Under the pieces are notes generated by a model, which saw nothing but the letters and a program-made list of their open reading frames with translations, made no database searches and was not told the DNA's origin. A stretch of 64,000 nt of DNA from Cylindrotheca closterium (Eukaryota > Bacillariophyta > Bacillariophyceae > Bacillariales > Bacillariaceae). Position numbers and translations under genes: made by a program. This document shows, one piece after another, positions 44,285-56,100 of this stretch (position 1 is the first letter of the stretch; each line of letters opens with the position of its first letter). The stretch is taken from positions 372,395 through 436,394 of the forward strand of contig CAKOGP040002424.1 of the NCBI GenBank assembly GCA_933822405.4. The letters are read 5' to 3'.

Positions 44285-47200
44285 TTAGGTTTCGGTAGGA
44301 AGCAAAAAGGCGAAGACACGTGGTCCAACAGTGCAGACATCGTCATTGCAAAGCGGAAAGCAACCCATTTTTGGTGTGATTCGTCGCCCGTTTATAGTCA
44401 CCAAATCGTTGTCTGATAGAGCACAAAATTGAAAGTCGCTTGAATCCGTTGGGGAATAACGAATATAGGCTGCTTTTTCACTGCACCCAATGGGGCTCCC
44501 TCCAATGTGACAATCCATAGAACCAATAACTCCACCTATAGCTGCTGATCTCAGGCCAAGCGACTCGTTCATACGCCGAGTTCTCTCACTAGCGCAGCCA
44601 ATGACAGTAGAAGTTCCTTGGACAAGGGTCCGGAAAGAATCATTGACACCCTGATCACTGTATTGGGCAATAAGGGCACTCAAAGCACGATCGGCATTCG
44701 TTCCCGATGATTCATCAAAGCAATTTGCAACATATTCTTTATCATCCCAACCAAAAGAAACCGAAGAAAGTCCGACCAACATGGCACCAGCTGGATTCGT
44801 GATATCTGGGTTGCCTGGTAAGCAAGGCCTGTACTGCATCGCGATTGGCGCAGGCTCATTAGCATCTGAAACACAATATCGCAGTTTTCGTGCAGCAAGT
44901 AGCCTTGTAGCAGTTTCTGATGTCAGCTGCATGTCACCATTCTCAGCAAATTGAGGTCTCGGAGCCAATACAACCGCCTGAAAAGAAAGTAAGGTCATAC
45001 AAAGGTAATTGTGATGAACATTAAAGCTCCAAAACTCACCTTTCCAACACCTTTTGCAAGGATTGGTGCAAGACTTTCCTTGTCTGCAGATGCTCTTCTC
45101 TTTTTCTCGCCCCCTGCATCATCCTTAGTCGCACGTCCCCTCTTTCGTCCCGTCTTGCTTTCGCCCTCGCCTTCGTCGTCGTCTTTTCCATCGGCTTTCT
45201 TCTTTCCTCCCTGCTTCTTCTTTTTTTCGTTCTTTGGCGGAGTTGCTGGTATCTTACCCTCTGCAATGTCTTTCTTTTCTTGTTCATATGCTGCAGCTGC
45301 CTCTTCTCCTTCCTTTTGAGCCTGCTTTGTCGCCTCCTCGCCGTATAGAATCAAGTGTGCCCATGCTGGAGTAAGAATTGTTAAAATACGGCTACTCAAA
45401 CGAGACAAGAGAGAAAATGCAGTCGAACTTACCATAGATTGCTGCGGCATCCCACTCCGAATCAAATGTTCCAAGGTAATGATTGACACCCATGAATGAT
45501 ATTTGGGATTGCCATCTGTCGTGCCCCTTCCTGGCTTGGCGGCAAACACCTCGATAGGCATAAACGTGTCGCTTTGAATTTCCACCAGTCCTCGAAGTTT
45601 GTCTTGGGTCGCGCAGCAGTGGCTTGACCTCGGGGGGTAGATCCTGCAGTCCCACTTTGGTGAGTATTTAATGTTGAAAAACAAACAAACAAAGGAATCT
45701 TGACGCTCAGACTTACCTTGATATTGATCACTGATAGTGCAGGAACAACACTGTTGGCGCCTCCACCAAGGCCGGTGGTGGATGTTGTTGATACATCTTC
45801 ATACAAAATTCGATTCCCGTCATCCTTGAAGTTATATTCAACTTTTCCTTTTGGTTTCTTTGATTTCATGAATTCATCGTGCTTTTTGGCAGCTTCGTCC
45901 GCTGTCTCGAAATAAATAACATCGGAATCTTCTCCACTTACACGAGCTCCATCCACCTTGACAAAGTGTTTGCCCGCCTGGTTGACCCAAACTCCACGAT
46001 AACCTGGAAGTCGTATGGAACCGTCGGAATCTTTTTCCTTGACAGGAACGTTTGCTTGTGACGTTTTGTTGCTTTTCTTTTTCCCGACAATCCCCGTCGG
46101 CCCTTTGTATGCACCTCCCCTTCCAATTTGTCCACTAGTAGAAGCTCCCAAGCCATTGCTGCTATCAAGTCCACCTAAAGCAATATGTTTTTGAGCGAAA
46201 CTTCAAAATGGCAACAGCAAAATCTCGATTCAACAGTTGACTTACCGTTTGGTTGCCCACACGATCTTTCGTGGTGCGTCCTGGCTTGACTGGTCACACA
46301 ATCCACACTGCAGATACGACAAAGCCATGTTCCCGGGGGTGCATGGAGGGCAGAGTGGTGCTGCCTAAGCCCTTGCTCGGATCCAAAGTGTCGTCCACAT
46401 CGAACGGCTGGGCGATACGCCATGCTTCCAGCAACTTGCCCCGTGGCCCCAGTCGAGGTCAATATAGAAGCTGTGACAATTTCCTCACAGATATGACCAT
46501 ATGAAGAAGAGTTCTTCATTGCCTCTAGGATATGCTTGAACTGGACACTGCCCAATTCGTATCTCAGCCATGATTCATCCGACGATCCAAGCCATTGTAG
46601 TGCACTGCGGCGAGAAGCCGCTACCTTTCCATCAGATACAAATGTCTCGTCAGGAATAAGTTCTGGAACCTCTGGATCGTTAGACTTCTCTACTGATGGC
46701 AAATCCCCTTGCAACGCTTCGATGGCCAACTTGTAGGGATCCAAGTCTTCATTTGTCGAATCGTGCACCACAATTGCCCGCGTCAGAAGTTTACGAAAGT
46801 GCTTCATACTAGCAGTATCGTTGGTGATTCGGCTCCGATCCCACTCTTCACGGGTAACCTCGGCAAAGTGCGGAAGAATGAAATTGACAATTCTCTCAAC
46901 TGGCAAAGTATCCAAAGATGCACGCTGCTGCACTTTGAGTATGGAAGAAGTGGCGATGCGATGCCGTGCCGTTAATCCAACCCACGCCTCTTTGATGGTC
47001 GTCTCGTCAAAAGTGTCCACGGAATAGTCCCATTCCTTTTCAATGGTACCCGCCAACCCCATTTGGTGATCACTCTTGCTCCAAATGGCTTCATCCCAAA
47101 TTTTTCCCATGGGAGAGTTTGGATCCCCTTGTGCAGCTGCCAACCACGACACACCATCGTCCATTAGGACTGCCTCGAACGGCATTTGGCAAAAGTGCAG

Positions 47201-48841
47201 GTAATCTCTCAAGAATTGCGCATACGACGTCACAATCACGTGAAAGGGTGCCTCAGGAAGACCGTTAGCATCGGGAAATTGCTTCCGCAATTTGCAGAGT
47301 TGCGACGATGTACCAGCATATTTCAAGCATCGCAAGGAGTCGACATTATCCATGGACATGAGTCTCAAATGACTGTTGATGGGACGAAATTCTTGGGCAA
47401 ATCGATCTACATCAGGTTCCACTGTGACAATGAGATGGGGTCCATAGTTATTGTCCTTTGTGGTGAGCTTGGACAGCAGATTAGCAATCCGACCATGCCT
47501 TGACGGCCAATTCACATCGTGATAGATTGCATGACCAGCCCCCGTATGCAAAATAGACAATAGTCTTGGCCGACAGACAGTGGTCCAAGCTTCTGTCAAA
47601 GCCTCACCCGTTGGGTTATACTCGTACATTGGAACTTCATCATCGTCATCATCATCTTCTTCCTCGTCCGAACCTTCTTTTTCCTTCCAAGCAAATGGGT
47701 TCTTCATTTGAAAGAATGGCTTGACTGGTTTGTCAAATCGTGCATTATCCTTCCGATACTTGTACCGAAGACTGGATCGTTTGGCAGCATTTTCCGCCAC
47801 CGCTTCAATCCGTTGTCCCAGCGATTGGGCTTCGACTACCACGGCTCCCATGTTGCTCACTGTAGCTGCATCAGTAGTGTCATCTTCATCGTCACCGTCT
47901 TCCTTGTGTGTCGACTTGTCAGCACCAGCCTTGTTGGGATTTTGTGGAACGTCCGAAATGTCCACTTCCAGCCCTTCCAAGGGCGGCGTCAAACTCTCAA
48001 AGGTCACATTGGCCGCCGTGCACAAAATAGCCCTAGAGCTCGTCAATCGGGCATCCAATGCTGCCATTGACGACGCCGGTGTGTTTCGTGTAAACTTGGG
48101 TGCTTCTGTTTTTTTCTTGGCGGATCTCTTGGACTTGAACAGGGACGACAAATTGAGGGGGGTCTCTTGTTGGCGGGCCAGTTTGCGCTTGGTAGGATCC
48201 TTATTGTCATAGGCCCGTTCGATACTAGCGAGTCTCATTGTTTGCAACTTTTTGACATCTGACAAGATGGGTGGTAAATCTTCGTCCTGAATGGATTCAT
48301 GATCGTAAAAACCGTCGTTGTTGCTTCCTTGTTGAATATGATCCAAAATAGTAGAGGCTGCGGCATCAAAGGCCTTTTTGACTACAGAAATCTTGTCTCG
48401 TTTCAATCTCTCCAAGGCAGCATCGACATCAAACTGTGACGAAAGGTTCATTCGACTTTTGGTGGGTGGTGGAACCTTTTCTTGGAGCAAGAAATGGGCT
48501 GCATCTCGTACTCTCCAAGTCGAATAGACTGGTCTTGGCGGAATAATTTCGGCAATAGGTTCTTGCTTTGTGGCTTTCGTTGTGGCTGCTGCTGCTGCTG
48601 CTGCCTCTGTCTTTACTACTGTTTTCGTTGCGGATTGATCTGTTGCTGGCGATGGTGGTGTTTGTGATTCCAATGCTTTCACTTTTTTCACTTTTTTCAC
48701 TTTTTTGTGGGGAGTAGTATTGGAAGATACTTTGGTTGTGGATGGTGATTCGGCACCGTCTTCGGCCTTGACTACTGGTGTTTCGGTATCCACTTCCATT
48801 GACATGGATGTGTCGGCGGAGACTTGTGCCAGTAGGTCCAT
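44285..48841 (-). CDS. SNF2-like / zinc-finger / double AP2-like / FHA-like multidomain protein
   Basis: Exons 48841..46246, 46174..45717, 45643..45433, 45365..45040 and 44977..44285 give 1427 residues. Exon 1 holds a Lys/Thr-rich N-terminus, then a region resembling the SNF2 N-terminal ATPase lobe (HLIVTVEPDVDRFAQEFRP; PFHVIVTSYAQFLRDYLHF; FEAVLMDDGVSWL). The P-loop and DEAH-type box are not conserved, so ATPase activity is unlikely. Cys/His pairs at its end (CGRHFGSEQGLRQHHSALH, then CRIC...HHERSC) suggest zinc fingers. Exon 2 has GYRGVWVNQAGKHFVKV and exons 3-4 YRGVCRQARKGHDRWQSQIS...YLGTFDSEWDAA, both AP2-like. A basic Lys/Asp-rich linker precedes an FHA-like C-terminus. Likely a chromatin or transcription regulator. 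The ATG follows an open frame lacking an earlier ATG. Junctions are inferred. Confidence 0.72.
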
Positions 48842-49321
48842 TGTGGCGTGTTGGAAGATTTGCCTTGCACTTTGCGTTTGAGTCAATCAGTCAGTCTGCC
48901 TCAAGAACAAAGTATCCTTACGCTGTATGCCGTGTGCCGTATGCCGTATGGTGCAGTATGGTGATAGATCAATGCCAAGATGGCAAAAAGATCCAAAGAC
49001 TTTTTGATTGTGCAATCATGCAACCTTTGGGACAAAAGCGGTTTGTCAAGGGGAAATTAATTCTACGCTCCGCTGCCACGGGGACGCTTGGAAAAAAGCA
49101 CGGAACGCCATGGTGAAAGAGTTTAGTCTGATCATTCAAAAAGTTTAGTTTCAGATTTAGTAATGACTCCTTCGACTAAAATGGCTTGACCAAAAAATAC
49201 ACAACGGAAGAGGAACGAAGACTTTCAACTTTCATTTGCAAGCAAATACAGAATCAATTGCCAAGTGTGGGTGGGTTCCTTCCTCTCTTCTCCCAACCAT
49301 CCACTGCTGTCACTGCTGGAA
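48842..49321. promoter_or_regulatory. Divergent promoter region (AP2/FHA gene / ENTH adaptor)
   Basis: 480 bases between divergent starts. It has a small tandem repeat, GTGCCGTATGCCGTATGG (~48929-48951). No ORF of note. Confidence 0.45.
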
Positions 49322-51061
49322 ATGAGAAGAATATTCGGCGCCAGGCAAGAAAGCCCAGATGCTAACCTCGTCAAACGAGAATTGATATTGGATGAGCGAG
49401 TCCTTGTCATCTCTACCTTTGAACTCAACAAGGTGGCCAGCTTGACCTACAACGAGTTGGTCTGTGATGACATTTTTGAAATGATTGAAGTCATTCTTGC
49501 ACAACCCTTGCGGCATACCGCGCTAGCATTGAGCAAAACTCTGACGGTGATGCTACACTGTCTCGTGTATGGATCGGAAAAATGTGTCAACAGTGGGTAT
49601 GGAATTTCCAGATTTGTGGAAGGGTTGAGGGAATACAACACCGTATTGATTGCCCAACAACGGCAAGGGCTTGGAGGCGCGATCAGTCGCATCAAAGGAG
49701 GTGGTGTGGACAAAGGAGAACCGGTCCGAGAGACGGCCAAGAAGATTTGTGTCTTGTTGGCAAACATTAAGGATTTGCAACGGATACGGCACGAAAATGC
49801 CAGCAAGGATTCCCTTGTGCCAGTGGGCAACAACAAGGTTGGCTTTATCACAGATGAAGTACGTCTCTTGATTTTGCAAAAGAGAATTGAAAAACAAAAT
49901 CAAATCAATCTAAAGAGCAACTTGGCCAAGGCTGAAGGTGGCTTTGGGGGTGGCTACAACGCAGCCGATGGCAAATCGGTGGTCGGAGCGGCGCATGGAA
50001 TTGAAGAAATGATGAAAATGGCCAAGCAACAAAAGAAAAAGTTTTCTGATGAAGGTATTGCCCAAGTTGGGGAACCAGAAGATGAACGCATATTGAGAGA
50101 ATTGATGGAAGAAGCCAATGCAGTCAAAAAGGCACAGGAAAAGGCATTGCAGGAAGCTGCATCGGAGCGTCAGGCACAAGAGGCAGCGAATGCACAGGAA
50201 TTAGATTTGTTAAGTTTTGGTGGTGGTGGCGTTGTGACTGCACCCTCACCAGCGCCAGCTGCAACGGCAGACTTGCTGGGAGGTGGAGGTATGGATCTAA
50301 TGGGAGGCGGAGGAGGAGGAGGTATGACTGCGCCAGCACCAACGGGGGATTTGTTGGGAGGAATGGTAACCATGGATCCATTTTCTGCTAATACAGGTAC
50401 TCCAGCAGCCCAACCACAGACTAGTTTGTTAAATGGTCTCTTGTCCTTTGCCATTGGGCAAAACATCAGCTCGGTACCATCATCAGCAACTAAACCAACG
50501 CATGTGTCAGCACCGGCTCCCGCTCCCATGCATGATCCATTTGGCGACATGGTCCTTGGTCCAGCGTCCGGTAATAGTGCACCAGTTTACACGGGGGATG
50601 CTTTCAACGCTGCGCCTAGTATATCAGTCTCACAAGATCATGATGCTGGCGTTTGTACTCTTGGAATGCAAAACATGATATTAGCCGAACAACCTCCTGC
50701 CATGCAGCAGCAACAAACTCCAGCCCTCATGGCGGCCAGTGAAGATCGATTTGCTGCCTTGGATGCTTTGGCGGGCAATACCAGTAGTAATCAGTACATG
50801 GAATCTCCACACATGGGATTTGCGCTACCACCGTCAACAACTCCTAACCAGCCATCATTCGTTGCCACTCCTGAATATCCATCACAACCTACGGCCATCA
50901 GTGCGGGCGCTGGTCGAATTGCAACACGGTATGGGGATGCAGGAAATGATAATGACGATGACGAGGATAATCCATGGGTAATGGGTGGTACGGCCGGAAC
51001 TGGATTGAGCGACCCAGTGTCGCCGCCTCCAGGAGCGGCTCCTCCACCGCCCCCTCCATAG
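49322..51061 (+). CDS. ENTH/ANTH-domain endocytic adaptor
   Basis: 579 residues, single exon. Residues ~10-200 form an all-helical ENTH/ANTH/VHS-type domain (LVCDDIFEMIEVILAQPLRHTALALS; LHCLVYGSEKCVNSGYGISRFVEGLREYN; GEPVRETAKKICVLLANI), a phosphoinositide-binding fold. A helical Glu/Lys segment (~265-300) may be a ubiquitin-interacting-like helix. The rest is disordered and Gly/Pro/Ala-rich with repeated DLL and DPF motifs and LDLLSF, typical binding sites for clathrin and AP-2 appendages, and a terminal poly-Pro run. I infer a clathrin-coat adaptor at plasma membrane or endosomes. The ATG 49322 (MRRIFGARQ) is the first ATG in the frame. Confidence 0.82.
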   Translation: MRRIFGARQESPDANLVKRELILDERVLVISTFELNKVASLTYNELVCDDIFEMIEVILAQPLRHTALALSKTLTVMLHCLVYGSEKCVNSGYGISRFVEGLREYNTVLIAQQRQGLGGAISRIKGGGVDKGEPVRETAKKICVLLANIKDLQRIRHENASKDSLVPVGNNKVGFITDEVRLLILQKRIEKQNQINLKSNLAKAEGGFGGGYNAADGKSVVGAAHGIEEMMKMAKQQKKKFSDEGIAQVGEPEDERILRELMEEANAVKKAQEKALQEAASERQAQEAANAQELDLLSFGGGGVVTAPSPAPAATADLLGGGGMDLMGGGGGGGMTAPAPTGDLLGGMVTMDPFSANTGTPAAQPQTSLLNGLLSFAIGQNISSVPSSATKPTHVSAPAPAPMHDPFGDMVLGPASGNSAPVYTGDAFNAAPSISVSQDHDAGVCTLGMQNMILAEQPPAMQQQQTPALMAASEDRFAALDALAGNTSSNQYMESPHMGFALPPSTTPNQPSFVATPEYPSQPTAISAGAGRIATRYGDAGNDNDDDEDNPWVMGGTAGTGLSDPVSPPPGAAPPPPPP

Positions 51062-51233
51062 CACGATTTTTTATTTGCAAAAAAAACGATGACCAGATTT
51101 CACTGATTGTGATGCATTTTATCCACGACCTTTCAATTGCCATCTCTTGTTGAAAACCATGATGGTAAATCTTTTCACAGTAGTCATCCGCCCAAACATG
51201 TATTTCTCTTTTATTAAAAATTTAAATTGTAAT
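51062..51233. other. Convergent 3' region
   Basis: 172 bases between the converging adaptor and receptor stops. It has A/T-rich tracts compatible with 3' UTRs. Confidence 0.4.
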
Positions 51234-53420
51234 TCAGATTGACCGAACCTCTTCCTGGTTTATACTCGATTCGCTCATTTCGACTTGTTGTTTTGCTTTG
51301 AATAATTCGCTGTCCTCCAGAATTGCTTTCTGTTGGGGCCCAATAGTACTACTCCCATTGCTACCTGATGGCGTATCTCCCACGAAGTGATCTCCCCCAT
51401 GTAAACTAGATCCAGTTATACCTGAACTACTCAGATTCATACTCTTCTTGAGCTTTTTCGCCATCTGGGCTTGTTGCTCCTGTGGTGGCATCTTCTTGTA
51501 CTTTTTCTGCAAGGATACCTTGGGCAAGAAAATGAAGAGGATGATGGCCATACACAACAGGAAGATCAAAAAGGTCGACACCAAGTAGAAGGCAACAGGT
51601 ATCTCTCTCACGACGACCACGATCGGGACTCCACTCAAGTATGCTTGAACAAGAGTGAACATCGCCAGACCAATGTAGGTTGCTTCGGAGAATTCAGTCT
51701 GAATATTTCTTGCCTTGAACGCTTGGAAACAAGCGATTGCCAGGACAAAAAGATTCACTATGCGATGTAGAAAGGAGGAAATAGTTTAGCGATGGAAGAA
51801 ATGAACGGCATACCTGGTTCGGTGTGGTACTTACACAAGCCCAAAAGAACCAAATATGCGACACTGTTTTCGGATTGACAGGATCCAGCAGAAGCGAATT
51901 CGCGATTCCAAATATCTGTTCCCGGGAGGTATTCCCGATTGTACTTCAGTGGATCAATAAAGGTCCAAGTCAACAACACGATCCAGTTGCATGTCATCAA
52001 TGCAAGAAATGGACCAAGTACATCCCTGTTCTCCACATTGGCTCGAACAAAATGTGTCGACATAGTGACCAGTGTATTGATTCTCCAAGTTTTGCTGAAC
52101 AAGGCAGAAAAAGTGACCGTAAACCCCGTAAATGCCAACCACGGAATACTCATGCAAATCCCAATGCGCTTAAATTCACTTATCGCATAGGAATTACCCT
52201 CATCGTCAAATGAAAGAGGAATAAGCGTACTCCCCATGATCAACACCCCAACAGCTGTCATAATTAAAAATATAGGTTGGGAAGCCCGGACAACAATACT
52301 TTCTCGGTTCACATATGTCCATGTGATGCAAGCGATGACGGACAGTGCAATAAGCCCGAAACAGATCCATCCAATGTACTTCAAGTCGTTCAACAAGTTC
52401 TGATTCACATCCAAATCAGGCAGTTCCAATGGGATCAGGTTGTAGGTGACAAGATTGGTCGCAACAATACTGTCAACTTCCTTCTTTTCCACCACAACAT
52501 CATACAAAACTTGCAACGAACTGGCTCCGAACTCATATGGCAACTGACCGATTAATCCATCAACATATTTTTGGTGAAGGTAGCTTAGTTGATAGTCTGA
52601 TCCATCTGTTCCAATGTATGTGATGTCACGATGGCGATGAATGTCGACGTGCTGGGTCCAGTTAACAAATCGCCTGAAAACGAAAACACAAACAAATATG
52701 TTTATGAGCTCCAGCATATTGGAATAGGGAGAAACAGAAAAGAAGAACGTACATTGGGGTTTGCCTCATGATAATGAATGCCGAAGGACTGTGTTTCTCG
52801 GCGTACTGGTCCATGAGGTCCACATATCGCGCTGATCCAACTAGATCATTGGTGATGGTCAGATCTTCTATCTCATTCCAGTGTGCGCGATCATCGCGGC
52901 CATTGTCTCTTGTAATTTCCTCAACAAATCCTTTGGTTCTATCTGCGATACTGGCTACTACAACGTAAGTTCCGCCCTCCGGTCTTAGTTGCTTGAGAAG
53001 ACGAGCCATTGTTCTTCCCATCATCTCGTTATCAGTTCCAACGTAGGCAGTTCTATTGGCAGGCACAAAATCCCGATCGAACAAGACGACTGGGATGCCT
53101 TTATTTTCCAGTTCTGTGACGATCGGGGCCATTCTGTTTCCATCACAGCCCGCGTTTCCCAAAGCGAGTCCATCCAAACCCTCTTTTCTTAGCTGCAAAA
53201 TAATTGATTCACAAACATCCGCAGAGGTTGTTCCGATGCCAAGATTGTTGAAATCAGGTGAGATGTAGGTGCAATCCACACCAAGCCTTTGGCAAGCATC
53301 TTTCCAACCCTGCTCAACTGGTAAAAAGAAATCTGAACTTCCACCAACTGCTGCAAACCTCAGGGCTTCAGATGTTGGTGTCAACAGTAGGACGAGGAGA
53401 ACTATGTGCAAGATGTGCAT
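51234..53420 (-). CDS. Periplasmic-binding-protein / class C GPCR fusion receptor
   Basis: Exons 53420..52753, 52673..51835 and 51757..51234 give 676 residues. A signal peptide (MHILHIVLLVLLLTPTSEA) precedes a type I sugar-binding-like domain, ~residues 20-320: GIGTTSADVCESIILQLRKEGLDGLALGNAG, VPANRTAYVGTDNEMMGRTMARLL, and ITYIGTDGSDYQLSYLHQKYVDGLIGQLPYEFG. It resembles bacterial RbsB-type proteins. Seven helices follow with class C (GABA-B-like) features: VVRASQPIFLIMTAVGVLIM, RIGICMSIPWLAFTGFTVTFSALFSKTWRI, NREFASAGSCQSENS. The cytoplasmic tail is ~100 residues, Lys-rich then Ser-rich. I infer a surface receptor for a small sugar-like ligand, coupling to G proteins; the ligand is not known. 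Intron phases are consistent and the junctions restore helices. Confidence 0.84.
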
Positions 53421-53956
53421 TGTCGGTTTTCAGATACATGTGCTGTAGGAGGTACCGGCACGGTACAACTAATTCCTCGATTGCGAAAGTTTGGAAGTAG
53501 AGGTGATCGGGACCATTCGGAAAATGCTGTACTCATCGCTCTCTCTTACACGAATAGCTGTTTTCTACATTATTATTGTCCAAACATCTTCAAAAACGGG
53601 ACAATAAACATACTAATAAAGCAAGCTTCTTGGGTCCTTCCACTTAAGTAACGGAAGTTACAATTTGCTGGTACGATTCCTGTTGGTACGAACCTGTACG
53701 AGTTTCGTGTGGTACTGCTGGTTGGTTTTTCCGTTTTTGTGCTGATCTCTGNNNNNNNNNNCGGAAGTATTGTATGTTGTATCGTATTAGTCGCTTTTTT
53801 TCCATGGGTACCCTCGTACCTCCTACTCCGCCCAGAAGTCGTGGAAACGTCTCAGAACTATTCCTTGTACTACACTATGGTATAGATCCCAATTGCACAA
53901 CCAAAGGAAGAAGAACAGGCCAAAACAAAATGCAGCAATTATCAGGAAGATTAGCA
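53421..53956. other. Intergenic region with assembly gap
   Basis: About 535 bases upstream of the receptor gene. It contains GGTAC-rich motifs (53450-53465, 53670-53715) and an assembly gap of ten N (53752-53761) between two GGAAGT-containing segments. No gene visible. Confidence 0.5.
53752..53761. other. Assembly gap (10 N)
   Basis: Ten consecutive N. The true length is unknown; ten may be a placeholder. Confidence 0.99.
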
Positions 53957-56100
53957 CTACCATTGTAAATGTTTATCTGCTCCATACTTCTCGAAAATTC
54001 GAGAAAAGTGAGAATTCCAAAGCGACGTGCAGTCGAATTCATGGAGCTCCTGTGTGAAAAACAAGTTACGTCTTGCAGTTTCGCGGACATCGCAAAAGTC
54101 CTGAACAATACCCAGGACATCACGGTCGATCGTTTCAGCAAGGGCTTTGCTGCACTGCTGTTGTCTTTCAGACTGGTTTACTGGAAACCATCGAAGCACG
54201 GCAAAGGCCTCCTCTGGTAAATCTATTCCATTGTGCTTCAACATATTGTACATATATTCTGGACCTGTCCATAAAAGTGCAGCATCATAGTTTCCAAGCC
54301 CATCATGTCTGATTCTTCTGTCTGCAACAATAATGTTCTTGTTGTTCGCTGGAGTTTCACCACTCGCACATTGGAGGTTTGGATGCAATGACCTAGCTGG
54401 GTCTCCTCCGTTGGATCCAATCAAAACAGATTGACTACAAATAGTCCAATCATATCCCTCTTCCATCGTTTCTTTAGCAACATCAGCATCAATAAAGCGT
54501 AGAACTGTCGCAAGACCGTGACTAGAACAAGCAGTGAGGGAAAAGGAGGAAGTGAACTGATAGGAACAAACGAACGAAAGCGTACATTAACCCAACTAGC
54601 TGAAACCAATCTGGGAATTCAGCGCGCCGACTTTCCTCTGCAGTTGCATACTGATTTGATGATGGTTCGACAATGGATGGCAATGTCAGATACTTTTCTT
54701 TCATTACTCTTGAAAGGCATGTACCATCTGATGTCACTTACCAAAAGGCTGCACAATGACCGATCACATCTTTCCTCCCCAAACTCATCTGCTTGAATAC
54801 TACCGGCCAAATCCAGCGCCTCTTTCAGAGTCAGCCGCCCAATGTCAAAGCGGAAATATCGTTCCCGCTTTCGAAGAATGTATTCCCTGGTCTGGAATGA
54901 TGAAAGGTGGAGATAATGCTGCCGGCGGGCAGGTGAATCCTTAACGCAGACAAGGCTCCGTTCGCAGTTACCAGTTTGCCAGTAAGACGGCTTTTCCGAA
55001 CAAATAAAAGATAGTTGAACTGGGTCTATGCCCAAGTATTGCCCACTTCTTGACTTGATAATACATAAACTCTTCGATTCGCAGTGAAACTTTGTTTTCG
55101 ATGCTTGAGTTTCAGTCGTTTGCTGAAACAAAAATTGTGATGAAGGCGTGCTTGTTCCATTTGTTACAGTACACCATCTGTCGTTCCCAACTGCCAATAA
55201 ACGCCCATTTGTCGACCGAAACTCGAATAAATTTTCCTCTATTTCCAATACGAACCAGTCCAAAGGAATTGATTCGCCCAGTAACTGTGCACGTTCGTGG
55301 TGCGCTGAAAAGAAGTCCATGGGCAAAAAGTTAGCCCATGTACATGCAGAAGGGCTCGTCCTTTCAAACGACTGTTCCAAAAGTGTGATTTGCATCGGGA
55401 CCTTCCGATATGTCTCTCCATCATTGTTGTTGATATAAGAAATCTTTGCATTAGGCTTCACATGACAGCCACAACTTCTATAGAAGTTCACAAGCTTGTC
55501 ATGTCGACGCACATCTTCTTCTGCATCCAAGGAACATTCAACAAAGAAGTCATCTTTGTTCGTTGAATCTTTTGTTTTCAAAGCATCAGTTTTAGCTTCC
55601 GTCAAGTAACGATTACTGAGCGACACCACTGCCATAGAAAACAAGAGACTTCCGAGCCCATATCCTCTGTACGCTTCCTTGACTGAGAGACTATGAATCT
55701 TTGCGCAAACAGAAGTGCTTGAATTCTCGTTTCTCCTCTCAGAAGAAAACACAATTTTCGCAACAGCACCTCGTTGACTGCTGGAAAATACCAGAAATCT
55801 CTCTTCCCCATAGTGCTGAGCAAGGATGCCGCCCAATCGTTGCTCGATGCGAAAGCTGCAAAATGATTCCTTCATGGAAGAATGCTGTCGAGGCGGAACA
55901 ACCCTGCATGTGGTTGGTAAGTTATCATTCTGTTCTCCATAACCAAACAGTTCGGCTAAACCGATGCGACTGCGTTCTGATATGTCGGTCCGTGGCCTCT
56001 TTCTTGATGTTCCAGGCGACATCGTGTTTTGATCTTGAGAAGAATTGCGGTGTGAAGAACACCCCTGACAATCAATCAATGTGTCACAGGGTTCAAACAT
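53957..56100 (-). CDS. GNAT acetyltransferase fused to a degenerate inositol-oxygenase-like domain
   Basis: Exons 56100..54742, 54692..54586 and 54521..53957 give 676 residues. Residues ~85-250 are a GNAT domain with the acetyl-CoA loop AYRGYGLGSLLFSMAV. A beta-rich, trefoil-like middle follows (FVLEIEENLFEFRSTNGRLLAVGND). From ~residue 400 the protein follows myo-inositol oxygenase order: FQTREYILRKRERYFRFD, LTLKEALDLA, ATAEESRRAEFPDWFQLVGL, LRFIDADVAKETMEEGYDW, GPEYMYNMLKHNGIDLPEEAFAVLRW, ending KYGADKHLQW. The expected iron ligands are mostly absent: LIHDLGK reads LIHGLAT and GHDEY reads GPEY. So the oxygenase is probably inactive. The first intron (49 bases) is unusually short and the least certain. 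Substrate unknown. Confidence 0.7.

Noticed and set aside
46175..48886. Treating the SNF2-like part as an active chromatin remodeller
   Set aside because: The P-loop Gly-Lys-Thr and the Asp-Glu-x-His box are not present, so ATPase activity should not be claimed.
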